This document shows positions 9,431-22,025 of a stretch of DNA of 64,000 nucleotides, piece after piece. Within the stretch, counting starts at the first letter, position 1. Each line of letters begins with the position of its first letter. This stretch comes from Daucus carota subsp. sativus (lineage: Eukaryota > Streptophyta > Magnoliopsida > Apiales > Apiaceae), in the NCBI RefSeq assembly GCF_001625215.2, contig NC_030382.2, positions 31,172,610-31,236,609 of the forward strand, given 5' to 3'. A program made the translations under genes and the position numbers. Under the pieces are notes generated by a model that saw only the letters and a program-made list of their open reading frames with translations, was not told where the DNA came from and ran no database searches.

Positions 9431-12400
9431 TTAGTGTGATCCAAGAAACTGGTCTGTCAGTTTGGCCACAGAACTGGCCAAGTCGTCTGCTGCTTGCTGT
9501 CTGCTTGCCTCTGCATACACCCTTACAACATCTTCGGTTCCTGATGGTCGTATAAAACATCTTCCCCGAGGATATTTTGCTGCACAAAAGAGCGAAACAC
9601 AAGGAATGAATAAATTCAGCAAACTTTGGGCAAAAGAAAATTCGTGTACTAGATCAGAAGCTGTGAGGCTAAGCCATTTCATTCATTCTAGCACTAATTA
9701 GTTCTGTAATTTTCCCTTAGAAGTAAATACGTAATAACATTGCGATGATCCTCTGTGGATAATGCAAATCTATACATAAAAATCGGATTTATAAATATTC
9801 CAATAAAAACCCAGAAGTTCAGCTTGTCATTTTTTTAATGGGTTAAATCTCAAAGTGGTCACCGAGTGACGGCCTAATATCAAAATCTTCATCATTATTA
9901 TGGGTGTCTCTTATGCATCCTTTTAGTAGCCAGTAATGACAACTCCTTTAGTTTGACTTCTTTTTTTTTTTTGACAATGCAGGCTTATATGCCTTACACA
10001 ACTTAGTATCTGTTCTAATAATTCTCGGGGTGAGCCAGAGTCGAACCCGGGTGCCCCGGGTCAACAGAGGATAAACCCACCACTGGGCTATCCAATCGTG
10101 CTCCTTTAGTTTGACTTCTTGATCAACATAAAATGTTACTGTACAAATATTCATCTTCATGGCTGCTGACCTCGATCCCCCATTAGTTGCCACTTATACA
10201 CCATGCACATGGAAACGACAAATATATTATTAAGTTGTCAAAAAATATATAATTAATCAAAACAAATTCTTTTTAAATGTTTTAAAAATTTCAATTTTTA
10301 ATTAAAAAAATGGTTTTTATTTTAAAATTTATATTTTAAAAAAATTACAACAAAATTCAATTTCTATTCCAAAACCAAAAATCGATTTTTTTTTTACATC
10401 TCAATCTTTCTTTTTAATTGTGTGGAAAGGAATTATATTTTACTTTGAAATCAAATAAAGTACTTTTTTGAATAACCTTGATAATATTTTTAAAAAAAAT
10501 TGTATTAACAGAAATTTGTTATCAGAACTAGCTTAAATAAAACTATGATGAGAGCTAATAAACTTGATGAAAATATTTATTTAGAAAAACAAACTTCTAA
10601 TATATAAATTATGCAATAATATAAAAACAACGTAAAAAGTGAATGAACCAAGTAATCGTGCCATTTTTAGATTTGGAAGAGAGAGGCCATGCCATAGTCA
10701 AAGTTTTTCCGTTTACTCAATATCTCAAAATTGACGGAGTTGTGATTACTGGCTATAGGATGGTGCATTAGAGATGCCGACAACTAAACAAAGAGTGTGA
10801 TATCTGGCCTTCATTTCAATGACAACTTTGATATTTTCCCCTTTTTTTAATAGATTCCCCCAGTCTGTTTTACCACTTTAAAAGTCTGAATAGTGATGCC
10901 TAATCTATAATTGACCATTCATGCGGCTCTGGATTAAGGAAGCAACTACAGAACCCTAAACATATGAATTTATGTATGATGTAAGCAATTTAATTCTAGA
11001 TTCATAAACTCGAAAGAGAGAGTATAGTACCGGTCAACACGTTAATGGCTTCTTGGATGCCGGGGGGACTGACAACTTCAGTTTCTGCATTTGCTGTGAC
11101 AACAGCAGTTCTGTCAACAACTTTTACCTATACCAAGTGAGAAGATATAAATGCTTCATCAGAAGAGATCATAGACTAATAATTACTCCCTCCGTCCCAA
11201 TTTTTTTGTCTTGTTTGACTTTTTATGGTCAAATTGACTAAACTTTGACAGAAATTTACATATATAAAATAATTAGAAAAAATTAAGAAAAATATATTAT
11301 TAGAATTTACATCTATTCTACTTTGAAATGTACTTTTTCGATTTTCAAAATCATATAAGAATAATTACTAATTACCAGTCAAAGTTCGGTCAATTTGACC
11401 ACAAAAAGTCAAACAAGACGGATAAATTGGGACGGAGGGAGTATAACATTAGGTACGATATAAAACTAGCACTCTATATTAAACACGAGGTGATCTCCGG
11501 AGAATATTTTTAACTTTTAAGAATAGAAAATTATTGACTAGTTGGTTTTGCATACCCCTATACTAGACATCCAAGAGGAACATACAGCATTTAGCCATGA
11601 CAGATTCAACATTGCCGTAATTAATTTCTGGTGTCTTTACTTTTCAATCACTTTGTAGGATGCAAAGAAATGAAACAGCTGTATAATTTCTGTGAAAGAC
11701 TAGGAAATTCATATATTCTACAGTTAGTGATTAAAGCATATTAAACATTTCATAATCTAATATCAATTAACAAGGAGCTAGCCAAACTATGTGTTTGAAG
11801 ATCTCAAGTTGAGGATATTTCTTAGGAATTTAAACAAATACCGAAGCATCTAAAAGAGTATATGTTACACGTTACATACGCCTACCTTAAGTTGTCTGCT
11901 GGGTAAGTCATTATAAAGCTCATTCCATTTGTGTATTGACCATCCCATATGTTGTAAGATAGCCTCTACCAGAAACAAGCCGCTCAAAGCATCCCCAACT
12001 GCCTGATTAATCAATTTGCTGACTGCCAATAATCTTAAGGCAGCCTTTAGTTGTTCAGAACCTGAAATATAAATTATCTTATGAATTTACGGTAAATAAA
12101 TTCAAAGCTTTTGTGGAATGTGGAAATTGTATCAAATTAACCTTTGGCTGTTGACCCAAGCTCATTAACTCTAACATCCAACCAGGATAAGAAATTACTA
12201 GAGAACAAAATTGTTCCATGTCCATTTGCTTCAAAATATACGCCAATATCAAAGTCAGCTGCTTTCTCATGCAGGTATTTTACCCCTGTAGGAGTAAGCA
12301 CGACTTCTAGACCCGCTTGTTTCAGGTAATCAGTGGATGCACCATTTGCATATGCTGTTTGTACAACACCAAGATGTGCTTCATAGGAATTATTGACCTT

Positions 12401-15400
12401 CTTGTTATTAGCCTCCTCAAGTATACTTAATTGCTCCTTGATGAATAGAGCAAAAAGAGACAGTATTTTGTCCCCATCTACTAATTCAATTTTGCCACTA
12501 GAATTTGGCAGCACTGTAAAATATACAAGCCGGTCAGCATCCCCATCCAAACTTGCACACCTGAAACACTAGAATTATCCCAGCACTTAATTCCAAATAC
12601 CTTAAATTAATAACTGGAATTTTGTGGCCTATAGAATTTGACTAAATACCCGTTCAACAAAATAATTCATCAAATTGTCAATATAAGCTTTTATAACTAC
12701 AAATGCAAAAATTAAATTAAGGAATATTGTTCCAAACCAAGTCAAGCTAACTATCAAGGTCTAAAAAAGGCCTTAACTAACAGGAAACAACTCACCTCAT
12801 TCCAACATCAGCGGTACTAAAACCATATGGAGTGACCTTCTCTTTCTGCACAAAGTCAGCACCAACACCATCATTGAGCACACCTTCCTTGCCAGTGTTG
12901 CGAACTTCAAAATTCAAACCATGTATACTCTTCTTGATAACTTCAAGCTTTAGTCCGCCAACACCATTTGCAGCATCCACGATCATTTTCTCCTTGTTAC
13001 TGCTTTGTGCGCCTTGGGGGATTAGATCTAGCAGGCACCTAGCCAGAAATAGAGGCACATTATGCTATGTTCTTCATTTATCCCAAGATATATCTGGTCA
13101 ATTCTAGTTGAACCTACCTAAAAGAGCTTATAAGTTGATCGAAGTAATCGTGTTCAGATGCCTTCTCCCCCTTATTAGTAGCACGGACCATCCAGTGGAG
13201 CTGAGGGGTTGTGACAACCCCCATGTCGACTGCAACAGCTCCAACTATAGAACGGATTCCCTTAAATCACAAAAATTAAGAGACATTACATATGACTAAA
13301 TGTACAACTGAACAACTCGTGCTTTTGTTTCACTGAAACAGGAATGGACTAATTTACATAATAAGAGGTTGAGGGTTCGAACCCCAGTGAGGATAGTGTA
13401 CGTGTGTATTTAAATTTCTGTAACTGACTTTATCAATAAAAAGTAAAAACAAATGGATGATTTTTGATCAATTTGTTTCAAAAAAATGAGGATCAGGTTC
13501 ATCTCAATCTGTACAGTCCAGAGAAAACTGGAACACATCTCAAGTAGCAAAAGCAATTAGAGTTTATTGGGCAGTTACCTTGATTAGAATTTAGTGGTGG
13601 TAGGACACACATAAATTAAAGTGGCATACAATAGTACTTTGTCCAATACTGATGTTTAGACTATAGTATATTTGAAGGACAGATGGCAGAACCTTTTACT
13701 ATGGAGCACTTGGAAAATTTAGTAAAGTGCACCTAATAAGTACATACAATGATATAAAGGTGTACACATCTTCTATTTTATACAAAATTTGACATTCTCA
13801 AAACTGAAGATAAAATAATTAAGTTTTATCATCTCTGTTGAATTTCCCAAAACAAAATTTATTAGGAGGCACATATTTAATAATTTCAAAGATAAATTTA
13901 TACTATATTCTTTGTATTTTTATGCGGGCACAAGTACTTAAGTGCCTTAACTTCGACCACCCTTGGGTAGCCATGTACCTGGATGCAGATATGAGTGTCA
14001 GATACGGGTGAGGGTCCAAGAGTCAGATTCTAAGTTTTAGAACATCTAGAATTTTTGGATACGGATCCGAAACTGAATACTGGTGCAGGAACTCGCATGT
14101 AAACTTCAAAAGTAAAACTCTTTATAGATGATTTCTTGTACATTTATAATGAAAATTGTCTACTCGGCATACACATAAATCACAGACTTATTTATGTTAA
14201 ATTATAGCATTAAGTCAAAAGAATAATATAGAAAATAGAAACAAGTCATTAAGTGACTTGCTATTTGCAACAAGTTGTGAGGAGACCTTTTAGATTCATT
14301 TTGAACTGAAATGCAGCAAGGTAAAGTGCCAGTTAATATAAGAAGGATCCCACTCAGATCACATATCCACACCCACGCAATGTCCAGTGGACATGGGTTA
14401 AAGAAAAAAAATGGGGAGTCCGGGCAACAGAAGGTAGGAGACAGGAAACAAGAGACGAACATAAGTGTTTGCCCAATACTAGTTTAAAGTAAGTTATATT
14501 TTTGTGAAACCTTACTGGTGTAATACAAAAGTAAACTTACAGCTTAAATGTAGAATTGTGGATAGTTGTAAATGGGAGTGAAGGAGCATGGGATACCTGT
14601 TTAGCAGCCTCTAGAAGAGATTCCCCACTGGGCCTGGTGTCTCTCCCCAATAAAACCTCAGCTCCCTTTCCTCCTTCGAATTGAATATTTTCTTTCTTGA
14701 CAAATTCAAGTATCAACTGTTTCAAAAAATTTAATGCAAAGGTCAATAACCAAATCAAAACCCAACATTAACTGAAACCTGCAAATTATATAATATAATC
14801 TTCTTTCTAGAGATATATCTTTAGCTAAATAATGAATGTACATCCATCTGACAATTATAAATTGGCATATATGAGTATTGTGGTTTTTTTTCCTAACAGC
14901 CTAATTCTATATGTCCACCAATTCATATAAATCATGACCATCTTCCACATAGCTATACATAATATATAATCAAACATCAGCTATACATATACAAACATGA
15001 AGTTAATCTCAATAATTTGAACAACCTGGAGGGGGTGTTTCAAATAAAAAGCATCAGCTATATAATCTATATAGATCAAGATGCAGGCTAATTGACACAA
15101 AAACTTATGTAAACTCATACAATATTAAGTAACTTCAAAACTATTCTTCCTTTATAAACAAACACGAGGAAGGAAGCTCTCGAATATGTAGACCAAGGTA
15201 CACGTATCTGCAGACGAGTGATCAAAGACAGCTATATGAATTTGAATCACAATAAATATAGTTCAATATCTTTCATTGTTGAAAAGAACTCACAACACAA
15301 AATCCCAAAAACCCTAACCTTCACCATAAACGGCCATGGATATTTACTAAAGGTCAATACGAATACCCTCTGTTACTTCGACTCTTCTTTAGGTAGTCGT

Positions 15401-18400
15401 ACATGTGTCCGACACTTTGACACTCGGACACGACACTTATTCCGTGCCAAATCCTTTGACTGAATTGTGGACACTTCGACCAACAAAAAGACCACATATA
15501 AGTTGAATATACAATGCAAACCAGAAAAAACAAGCAAAAATAAGAAAACAAGCAGAGAAGATCTCTAATTTGCAAAATTCCAAACAAAATTTTGTCTGAT
15601 AACTTGATAGTTACTTTCTACTAAGGTATCTAGTTACCATGCTTGTCTGCAAACTCAATAAAAAGCCTGACTCATATGGCGAAACAAAGCAAAAGAAAAA
15701 AAGGCGTTAACTACTTCCCCGAAAAGCCGCTAGTTTCTAGGACTTCGCCCCTGTTTGTCTTTTTCAAGAAGACAGAAGATTCTACATATGCGGCGGCGGG
15801 TTACCAGAGCCAGAGAAGAGAGGACAACTTCTTTCTCCTTTGCCTCAATTTTTGAGATTTTTCACGTCCAACACTCAAATATGTGTCACTTCAAGTCCGA
15901 CACTCGGATATGTGTCACTTCAAGTCCGACACTCGGATATGTGTCACTTAGTACCCAAGTCAGAGTAACATGGCTCTCTATTATGACTTCTCATCCATGA
16001 CGAAAATTGGCATCAACATTTGGCATCTTCTGAAGGAGTTGTGTAGAGGAAAAATCTCAATAAATAAATTTTGACATATTTCATTGTTAAAACCAACTTG
16101 CAAAACAAAATCAATTGGCCAAGTTTGACATCAGCAAGGACGGACGTGCGTAAACAGCCATAAGGAGCACGTATAAATTTTCAGAGGGAGCTCCAATCAT
16201 ACTCTTAAAGGACACAATAGAACTACCTCACTAAATTTACGATCTGCAGGAAAGTGGTTATTTGACCGGTACTTGTTGGATCATACAACATAGAATTTAA
16301 CAGCATGTTTGAGTTTATGGATGACTAGAGTATATGTTCAACATACATTTTAAGTTACTTTTTGACTTAATAACTCTTAACTACACATATAATTAATTGT
16401 TGTTAATGGCATACATTTGCTCAGATTGTAGTTTATACCTTAATTTATTTATAATTATAACGAATATTATAAAAGCCTGTGAACTTGCACAAACTTCAAT
16501 ATACACTGCATGTTTGTAATATTTCGAAGTTCCATCGTGCTGGTGATGCGCCTTAAGAGAGTTGTACCTCCTCCTAAAGATTGTTGTTCTTATTCGTTCT
16601 GGTGCATCAAAAATTATGGCTTCACCGAACAGTTACTATGGTCCCGGGTCAATCAACAAAAAATACAAGGAATGACAAATACTGAATCAGATTGAGTTTG
16701 TAATTTCCAGAAGTTATAATAAATTTCTCTTTAGAACAATCAATGCCAACACAACAATCACAAGCAATAGTTTATGGATGAAACAACCCAACAGAACTTG
16801 ACTGCTTGAATCAACTTGATCTATTCGCTGAAGTCTAGAAAAACAAAATGCAAACAGATCATATGGAAGTAGCAAAATCGAGACAAATAGAGCCAATGGG
16901 CAATGGGTAATTACTATAATCTCTTGAATGCTGCTCAACAAAGATTAATCCCTAACCCTTTACCCTCTACTGGTGCTGGATGATTTGGAGCACCTGGTCC
17001 CTTGGCAGTGTTTACCTTCCTATAATATTCCATTGATACATGAACTTGGTGATTCGAATAGATGTTTCCGCAAAAAACTTTCCTGCTTAACATGTATAAG
17101 GAGCAAATTTCCTCTATTTATGCTACCACAATTGTCAAGTCTGGGATGTCTAACAACAATAGAGAGATAGAATCACCTCTCAGCTACCAAAATTAAGACA
17201 ACCAAAACAAATGAAGCTGATGGTTAACATGGTCGGGATGCAAGAGGATATGCACAAGTATATTAGCAATTTGTCCCTGGTGCCATGACCTGGGTTTTCA
17301 ACATAAACCTCGAATAGTCGGCTTCGAAATTATCAAGAAAAACAAGCATTAGATCTGTTCAAGGATGCATATGGTGGAGAATACCAAATAAAGCATTGGC
17401 TTGGTAAAATGAATTAGCTAGGAGCTCAGCTTAAATCCTAAGCTAGCTGTAGCCTCCAGCGACCAAGCTAGCTGTAAACGAAAACTGAGCCACTGATCAT
17501 TTCAACCGCAATTGTAGCATGGTGTGTATGTGAGCAACTAGCAGGAAACTTAAAAGAAAAAACATAAGCATAAAAGAAAGATGTTCAGATGGTGTGAGTT
17601 GAAGAAAAGTTCTACAGAAAGAGGCTAAAAAATAAAGAAAAATTGAGGTTCGCAGAAAAGCTAGCGGCAGCTTAAACATGCACCTTGAAGCAGTTCTGAT
17701 ATTCATTGCGACTCGATGGTCCCAGAACTCACTCTGCAACATAAACGAGCTGAAGAGCTTAGAACTGGCCCAAAAGTTCTCATCACCAGAATTCTTGATG
17801 CGATGTTTTATACCTCATTTTCCCAGATCCACTGTCACCGATTTTATTTTCATTCCAGACACCAGATCGCAATTAACAAAATGAGCAAACATTTTATTTT
17901 TGTTAACAATTTGCTTAAATTTTCTATTCATGGTAGCAGGATATAAATAACTTAGCAAGGAAAAAGGAAGTGAATGAATTTCAGAAAATTGCCTGGAGAC
18001 TAAAAAGAAAAGGGAACTGATGGCAGCTTAAAATACAGGAAATGCTGCTAGGCTGCTAGCTGTGTGGAAAATAAAAAAAGAGAAAAAGGACGACAGTGTT
18101 CTAGAAAAATGGGGAACTAACAAAACCAAAAGCTCCAAGCTAGCTCTGAGCTTAAAAACCATTGGGCATGTGAGTATGTGACAAGACCCATTGATGCGAT
18201 TCAACAGAATTCTTTCCACTCCCGACATTGGATCACAATATAGAAGTAGTGACAGCAAAATTTCCTCAATTCAGCAAACTTTCCTCAATTCTGCTTGACT
18301 AAACTTTGCAGTGAATGTTCCAAATAAAGAGGAAACCCGGTTAAATCCTCTTGTTAGTGAGACTCACCCCTCCACAGAATCTATCTCAGAGAGCAAATTA

Positions 18401-19670
18401 CTGATGGCTAGAGGTGAAAAGCAGAGTAAATTTCTCGAAACCGCAAAAGAGGAAGATACATCAGAGTCATAATAAAGAAGAATGAAAAAGCAGTGTGGGA
18501 CAACATGATGATGTACTGAAGTTGTAAGAAAAGGAAGAGTAACATATAGTCACAGATGAGGAATTTATGGACCAAGCACGGAATCAAACACTGCTGAAGT
18601 TTGAAATAAAAACAAAACTAAAAGAAGCTCAAGACCTGCGCGAGGAAATTACAGCCTAAATAAAGAAGAGGCCTGCACTTTCAGAAATTTAAAATGGTGT
18701 CGTGGTGCACTACTACTCATCGCATATCTAGAAACTTATGTTGGCAATTATCCTGTCCTCGTGCACGCCTCTTCAATTCATATCAAAGTAAATAAGAAAC
18801 ACAAGTACATGGAATTTGGTAAGAAACACAAGTACATGGAATTTGGAAGTGAAACAATCAAAAGCACAATTCACTATATATGGACAGGAAGAAAATCAAT
18901 CTGTTCACTACACTGTCACTGGAATTCTGGAAGTAAACACACGGCATAAAAACAAAAGAAAATAACCATCAGCAAAATGTAAAGTACAATGATATCAAAA
19001 AAGCGCAAAAAAGGACGCGACCATTTTAAGAATGCCAGTGCAAATGTAATCACGAGTAAAAACATCGAAACAAAGTAATGAACTCTCCCACTATAACAGT
19101 ATTACACACTTGTCTAATTCGAGACAACCACAATAGTACACAAAAAAAGTATCTTCAAATCATTCACACACACATCATAATAATAATAATATTTTAGCAA
19201 CATCCAATCAACTGAATATAAAAATAATATTAGGAACCTGGAGGAGATGTTCGGGATCAGAAGCATTAGCCAAAGAATCCGCAAAAGGCTCCCATTGCTG
19301 CGACAACATTTCGCCACCAGGATCAGCAATCTTAACACCATTATCAGAAACATGATTATGTGAAGCAGTGATCATCAATCCAATAACAGCTTGAGTCTTG
19401 ATTGACCTCAATGCAGCTAAAATACCCACTCTATACACAGTGGACTCTAATATCGATGCTTCTGCTCTAAACCCAGATGTCCCATATGAAAATTTTACAC
19501 CTTTATAAAAATAATATAATAAAAACATCATCAATCGTAGAAATCAGAAAACATAAACATATATAAATATACATATACAAATAATATATAGATATAGTAA
19601 AAGTGAGACCTTGGGGAGGTGGGAAACGAGCGGCGGAATCGAGGAGGATGGATTGCTGTTGATGATTCAT
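9431..19670 (-). CDS. DRT101: Phosphoacetylglucosamine mutase (PGM3/AGM1; Arabidopsis DRT101)
   Basis: Converts GlcNAc-6-phosphate to GlcNAc-1-phosphate in the cytosol, on the way to UDP-GlcNAc. Nine exons on the minus strand: 19670-19610, 19500-19238, 14716-14597, 13260-13118, 13038-12796, 12560-12142, 12061-11886, 11127-11031, 9579-9431. All borders are GT-AG and lengths sum to 1671 bases (556 residues plus TAA), the length I recall for Arabidopsis DRT101. Landmarks: YGTSGFR (26-32), active-site loop ITASHN with catalytic Ser67, metal loop DGDADR (282-287), sugar-binding FEANGHGT, and phosphate-binding [15 protein letters not shown] (from 518). All key residues are present, so the gene looks functional. 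Introns total over 8 kb, the largest 4.5 kb, and hold a SINE, a MITE and tandem repeats. DRT101 was first named for a DNA-damage complementation phenotype; the enzyme assignment rests on the fold motifs. Confidence 0.95.
9943..10120 (-). mobile_element. tRNA-derived SINE with 20 bp target duplication, in a DRT101 intron
   Basis: Body 9963-10100, read on the minus strand: starts GGAGCACGATTGGATAGCC with a pol III A-box-like GATAGCCCAGTGGTGGG, then a B box GGTTCGACTC, and ends CATTGTC followed by A(12). It is flanked by the same 20 bases (9943-9962 and 10101-10120, CTCCTTTAGTTTGACTTCTT), which proves a retroposition event. It lies in the intron between exons 9 and 8, in the same orientation as the gene. 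A second copy of the family is at 54681. Confidence 0.92.
11186..11441. mobile_element. Complete Stowaway MITE in a DRT101 intron
   Basis: Starts CTCCCTCCGTCCCAATTT and ends AAATTGGGACGGAGGGAG, with TA on both sides (11184-11185, 11442-11443). The inverted repeat extends inward (TCTTGTTTGACTTTTTATGGTCAAATTGAC against its near complement), so the element folds over most of its 256 bases. It sits in the intron between exons 8 and 7. Confidence 0.95.
13340..13445 (+). mobile_element. Possible SINE fragment
   Basis: Contains a perfect pol III B-box-like GGTTCGAACCCC and, 60 bases on, a tail TTTATCAATAAAAAG. No good A box and no flanking duplication are visible, so this is weak. Confidence 0.35.
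15850..15960. repeat. Three tandem copies of a 29-31 bp unit
   Basis: The unit TATGTGTCACTTCAAGTCCG plus ACACTCGGA occurs three times with slight drift, inside DRT101 intron 2. A diverged relative (GTGTCCGACACTTTGACACTCGGACACGACAC) lies at about 15405-15435 in the same intron. Confidence 0.85.
18788..18847. repeat. Tandem duplication of a 30 bp unit
   Basis: TAAGAAACACAAGTACATGG followed by AATTTGG appears twice in direct succession inside DRT101 intron 2. Confidence 0.9.
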
Positions 19671-19750
19671 TTTAGCTGTGCAGTTTACGCAGCAGCAACG
19701 AACAACAGTGAACGAAAGAGACGACTTCTTTATCCGGCGCAGTCTGTTAA

Positions 19751-20280
19751 GGGGTCGTTTGGTTGGAGAGGGGGTATGGGGTTGGAATGAGGAATCGGGT
19801 TGGAATGAGGAATCGGGTTAAGCTGGTATGGGGTTGAGCCGTTGAGGTATTATTTATGATATCAGGTGTTTGGTTGAGTGGTGGAATGAATATGGTTGAA
19901 TTATAATATTTATGAGTTGTTAATTGTAATTAATTTAAAATATCATTAAATTAATATTTATATACATTTTTAAGTCATTAATTTCATTTTGTGTTAAAAA
20001 TTTACAAGAAATAATATAAATAATAATGAAAATAAAAGAGAACAATGTTGATTCCTGAAACCCACGTTTCATACCCACCTCCCCCCTTGGGTATGAAATT
20101 CTCATACCTTGTGGGTTTGAGGAATGGGTTTGATGAAATAAAATTCTCAACCAAACACCAGGTATGGGTTTGTAATGAACAAAACCCATACCTAATACCA
20201 GGATCAAAAATAAAATTCTCAACCAAACACCAGGTATGGGTTTGTAATGAACAAAACCCATACCTAATACCAGGAAAGCC
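19751..20280. mobile_element. Probable non-autonomous DNA transposon rich in GGTATGGG words
   Basis: Begins GGGGTCGTTTGGTTGGAG, a common start of plant hAT/Harbinger MITEs, just upstream of the DRT101 start. Inside are GGTTGGAATGAGGAATCGGG twice in tandem, and near the right end a 72 bp unit (starting AAATTCTCAACCAAACACCA, at 20141 and 20213) repeated twice with internal GGTATGGG...CCCATACC palindromes. The exact right end and target duplication are unclear. Confidence 0.55.
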
Positions 20281-20299
20281 TGAACCATTGAGATTTTCT

Positions 20300-20446
20300 T
20301 TTTCTGAATAAAAATATAACATCCAAACTTTAATTCAGAAAAAGAAAATTTTAAAAATAAATTACACAACTACACTTTACAGGAGCATTAAAGTCCGTGC
20401 CGCGTCCCCGTCGCCCAATGTATACAACTCAGGGGGACGGAGGGAG
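20300..20446. mobile_element. Stowaway-type MITE fragment
   Basis: Ends GGGGGACGGAGGGAG|TA and shares with the copies at 8070-8315 and 8620-8787 the TTCTGAATAAAA...TTCAGAAA hairpin, the TTACAGGAGCATTAAAG stretch and CGTCCCCG...CCAATGTATACAA. The left end is missing. Confidence 0.65.
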
Positions 20447-21142
20447 TAATTTTTAATTAAGAAGAGACATTAATTAAGAAAAAATATATTCACTTTCAAA
20501 ATATATAATATATTCATTTCTTTTAATATTTTCATGTTTATTCAATATTCATAAATATTTTCCTTACAAAAAAATATTCATTAATATTTTTAATATTAAT
20601 ATATATTATTAATATTAGTTTTATATTTTTTATTTCTGATTAATTTTTATATATTTTTTTATAAAAAATATATTGTTTACCTTATATCAATTACATTATA
20701 ATTTAAACTGTTTAATAATATAAGAGCAATAGATCTCTAAGAGTAGAATATATTAGAGTTAAGAATATTCACGTTTTTTTATATAATTTTTTATTTGATT
20801 TTCAGTTTAGAATATGTTTATAGATGATTATTTTTTTAATATTAAGATATGTTGGTAACTTTACTTTTTTTTATTTTTTAACTAATTATAAATATATTTT
20901 TTTATAATTTTATTTCTTAGTTTATAAAAAAATATTGTTTATCTTGAATCAATTACATGACAACTTAAACGAATAATAATGGAGTTTTTGTCTTTTAGTA
21001 CATTACAAGTATTTTTAGTCGTTAAAATTATTTAATTATATAACTGTTGTGGAACAAAAATTAAGGGATTTCATAGTTCATGACTGCTGATCTCGTGGTT
21101 GAGATGTTAACGTATGTTGAGTCGGGTGAAGAATTAAGTTAA
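20447..21142. other. AT-rich spacer
   Basis: Very AT-rich; no gene and no bounded element recognised. Confidence 0.5.
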
Positions 21143-21159
21143 AACGTAGTTCTACTTTT

Positions 21160-22025
21160 TTGACAAAATGCAAATTAATTCTATTAAATTAAAACAAGTC
21201 TAGTCGGGACAAATCTCCAACTGACAATGCAATGAGATTGATAAACAATAAAACGAGCTAAACAAATAGCCGCATTGTTTCCAGACTGCTTAACACACTG
21301 ATTCTTGAAACTGAAAATGAATACAAAGGCTTCTCGAGTAATCCAACCTACATCAATCCCGAAAATAGTAGCTTCACAATTGACCTTCGTAATAGTTCCA
21401 TAGCTTTTGCGGTGTTCAGGCGACTCAGTTGTAAAAACTAAGCAATGAGGAACAAGAGTCCTTAAATAGTGAACACTATAATTTGTGAAAGGTGAGCACA
21501 TGCGATCGTCACCGTTCCAAGCATACCCCGGCTTATCTACATGCCGGGAGTCAGCTATAGACATGCCGAAAATATATTAATGATGCGATAAGTCAGATCT
21601 CCCAAAACTCCATCCTAATCATTCTCATTGATAACACGTAAAGACATAACAATCACAAATATAACAACGCAGAATCACCCAAAAATTGGGTACTAAATCA
21701 ACACACGCCAAAAGGCAAGACGGGAAAACACAATCGGACCTTTGATTTCAAAAGATCTGATTTATTAAGAAAACAATCAAGCCCAAGCTCAAATCCGAAA
21801 CAGATCCGAGAATAAAACTCAATTGGAATCTTCGAGATTTAAGCAACACTCGATTTTATTGAAAAACAAAAAACTGGTAAATAGTGGAGAAGATTGGAGA
21901 GTGAAAAGGATTTGCTGGATGAAAAGAATGAAGGTGAAAAATGGAGAAGTGACGGCTAGTTTTGAAAGTCGACTCTCAAAACCCTAATTAGTTAAGGTGA
22001 AGAATGGAGAATGAATCTTTGAGAT
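21160..22025 (-). mobile_element. Retroposed copy with 17 bp target duplication, carrying an RNase H-like remnant
   Basis: Flanked by identical 17-mers AACGTAGTTCTACTTTT (21143-21159 and 22026-22042), which marks a target-primed insertion. Read on the minus strand it starts with a T/C-rich leader (TTCATTCTCCATTCTTCACC), contains an open frame of 126 codons (21564-21184), and ends TTTTGTC with a short A run. The frame's KVNCEATIFGIDVGWITRE followed by NNAAICLARF and SWRFVPTRLV resembles the RNase H domain at the end of plant L1-type LINE polyproteins, in shortened form. The resemblance is from memory and weak; the duplication is certain. Confidence 0.65.
21184..21564 (-). pseudogene. Degenerate LINE RNase H-like open frame
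   Basis: 126-residue frame inside the retroposed copy. The pattern of a VN(C/V)(D/E)A start, a GW(I/V)xR core and a C-terminal NxxAxxLAR...W..VP matches what I remember of LINE RNase H domains, but the middle is short and catalytic acidic residues beyond the first are not evident. It is unlikely to be functional. It could instead be an unrelated retrocopied gene. Confidence 0.4.

Larger units (their letters stand above)
14717..19237 (-). other. 4.5 kb second intron of DRT101
   Basis: Holds no supported gene. Contains tandem repeats at 15850-15960 and 18788-18846, several AGCTAGCTGTA words around 17.4 kb, and otherwise unstructured sequence. It accounts for nearly half of the gene's span. Confidence 0.85.

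Noticed and set aside
10029..10100. tRNA gene
   Set aside because: A and B boxes are present, but the acceptor stem cannot form and the unit ends in poly(A) with target duplications, so it is a SINE.
12792..13107. Plus-strand frames over DRT101 exons
   Set aside because: Shadows of the minus-strand coding exons.
15850..15960. CRISPR-like array
   Set aside because: Three direct tandem copies without spacers in a plant intron; an ordinary minisatellite.
20002..20369. Open frames of about 100-144 codons with internal repeats
   Set aside because: They arise from the 72 bp tandem repeat in a transposon; frames exist on both strands and none resembles a family.
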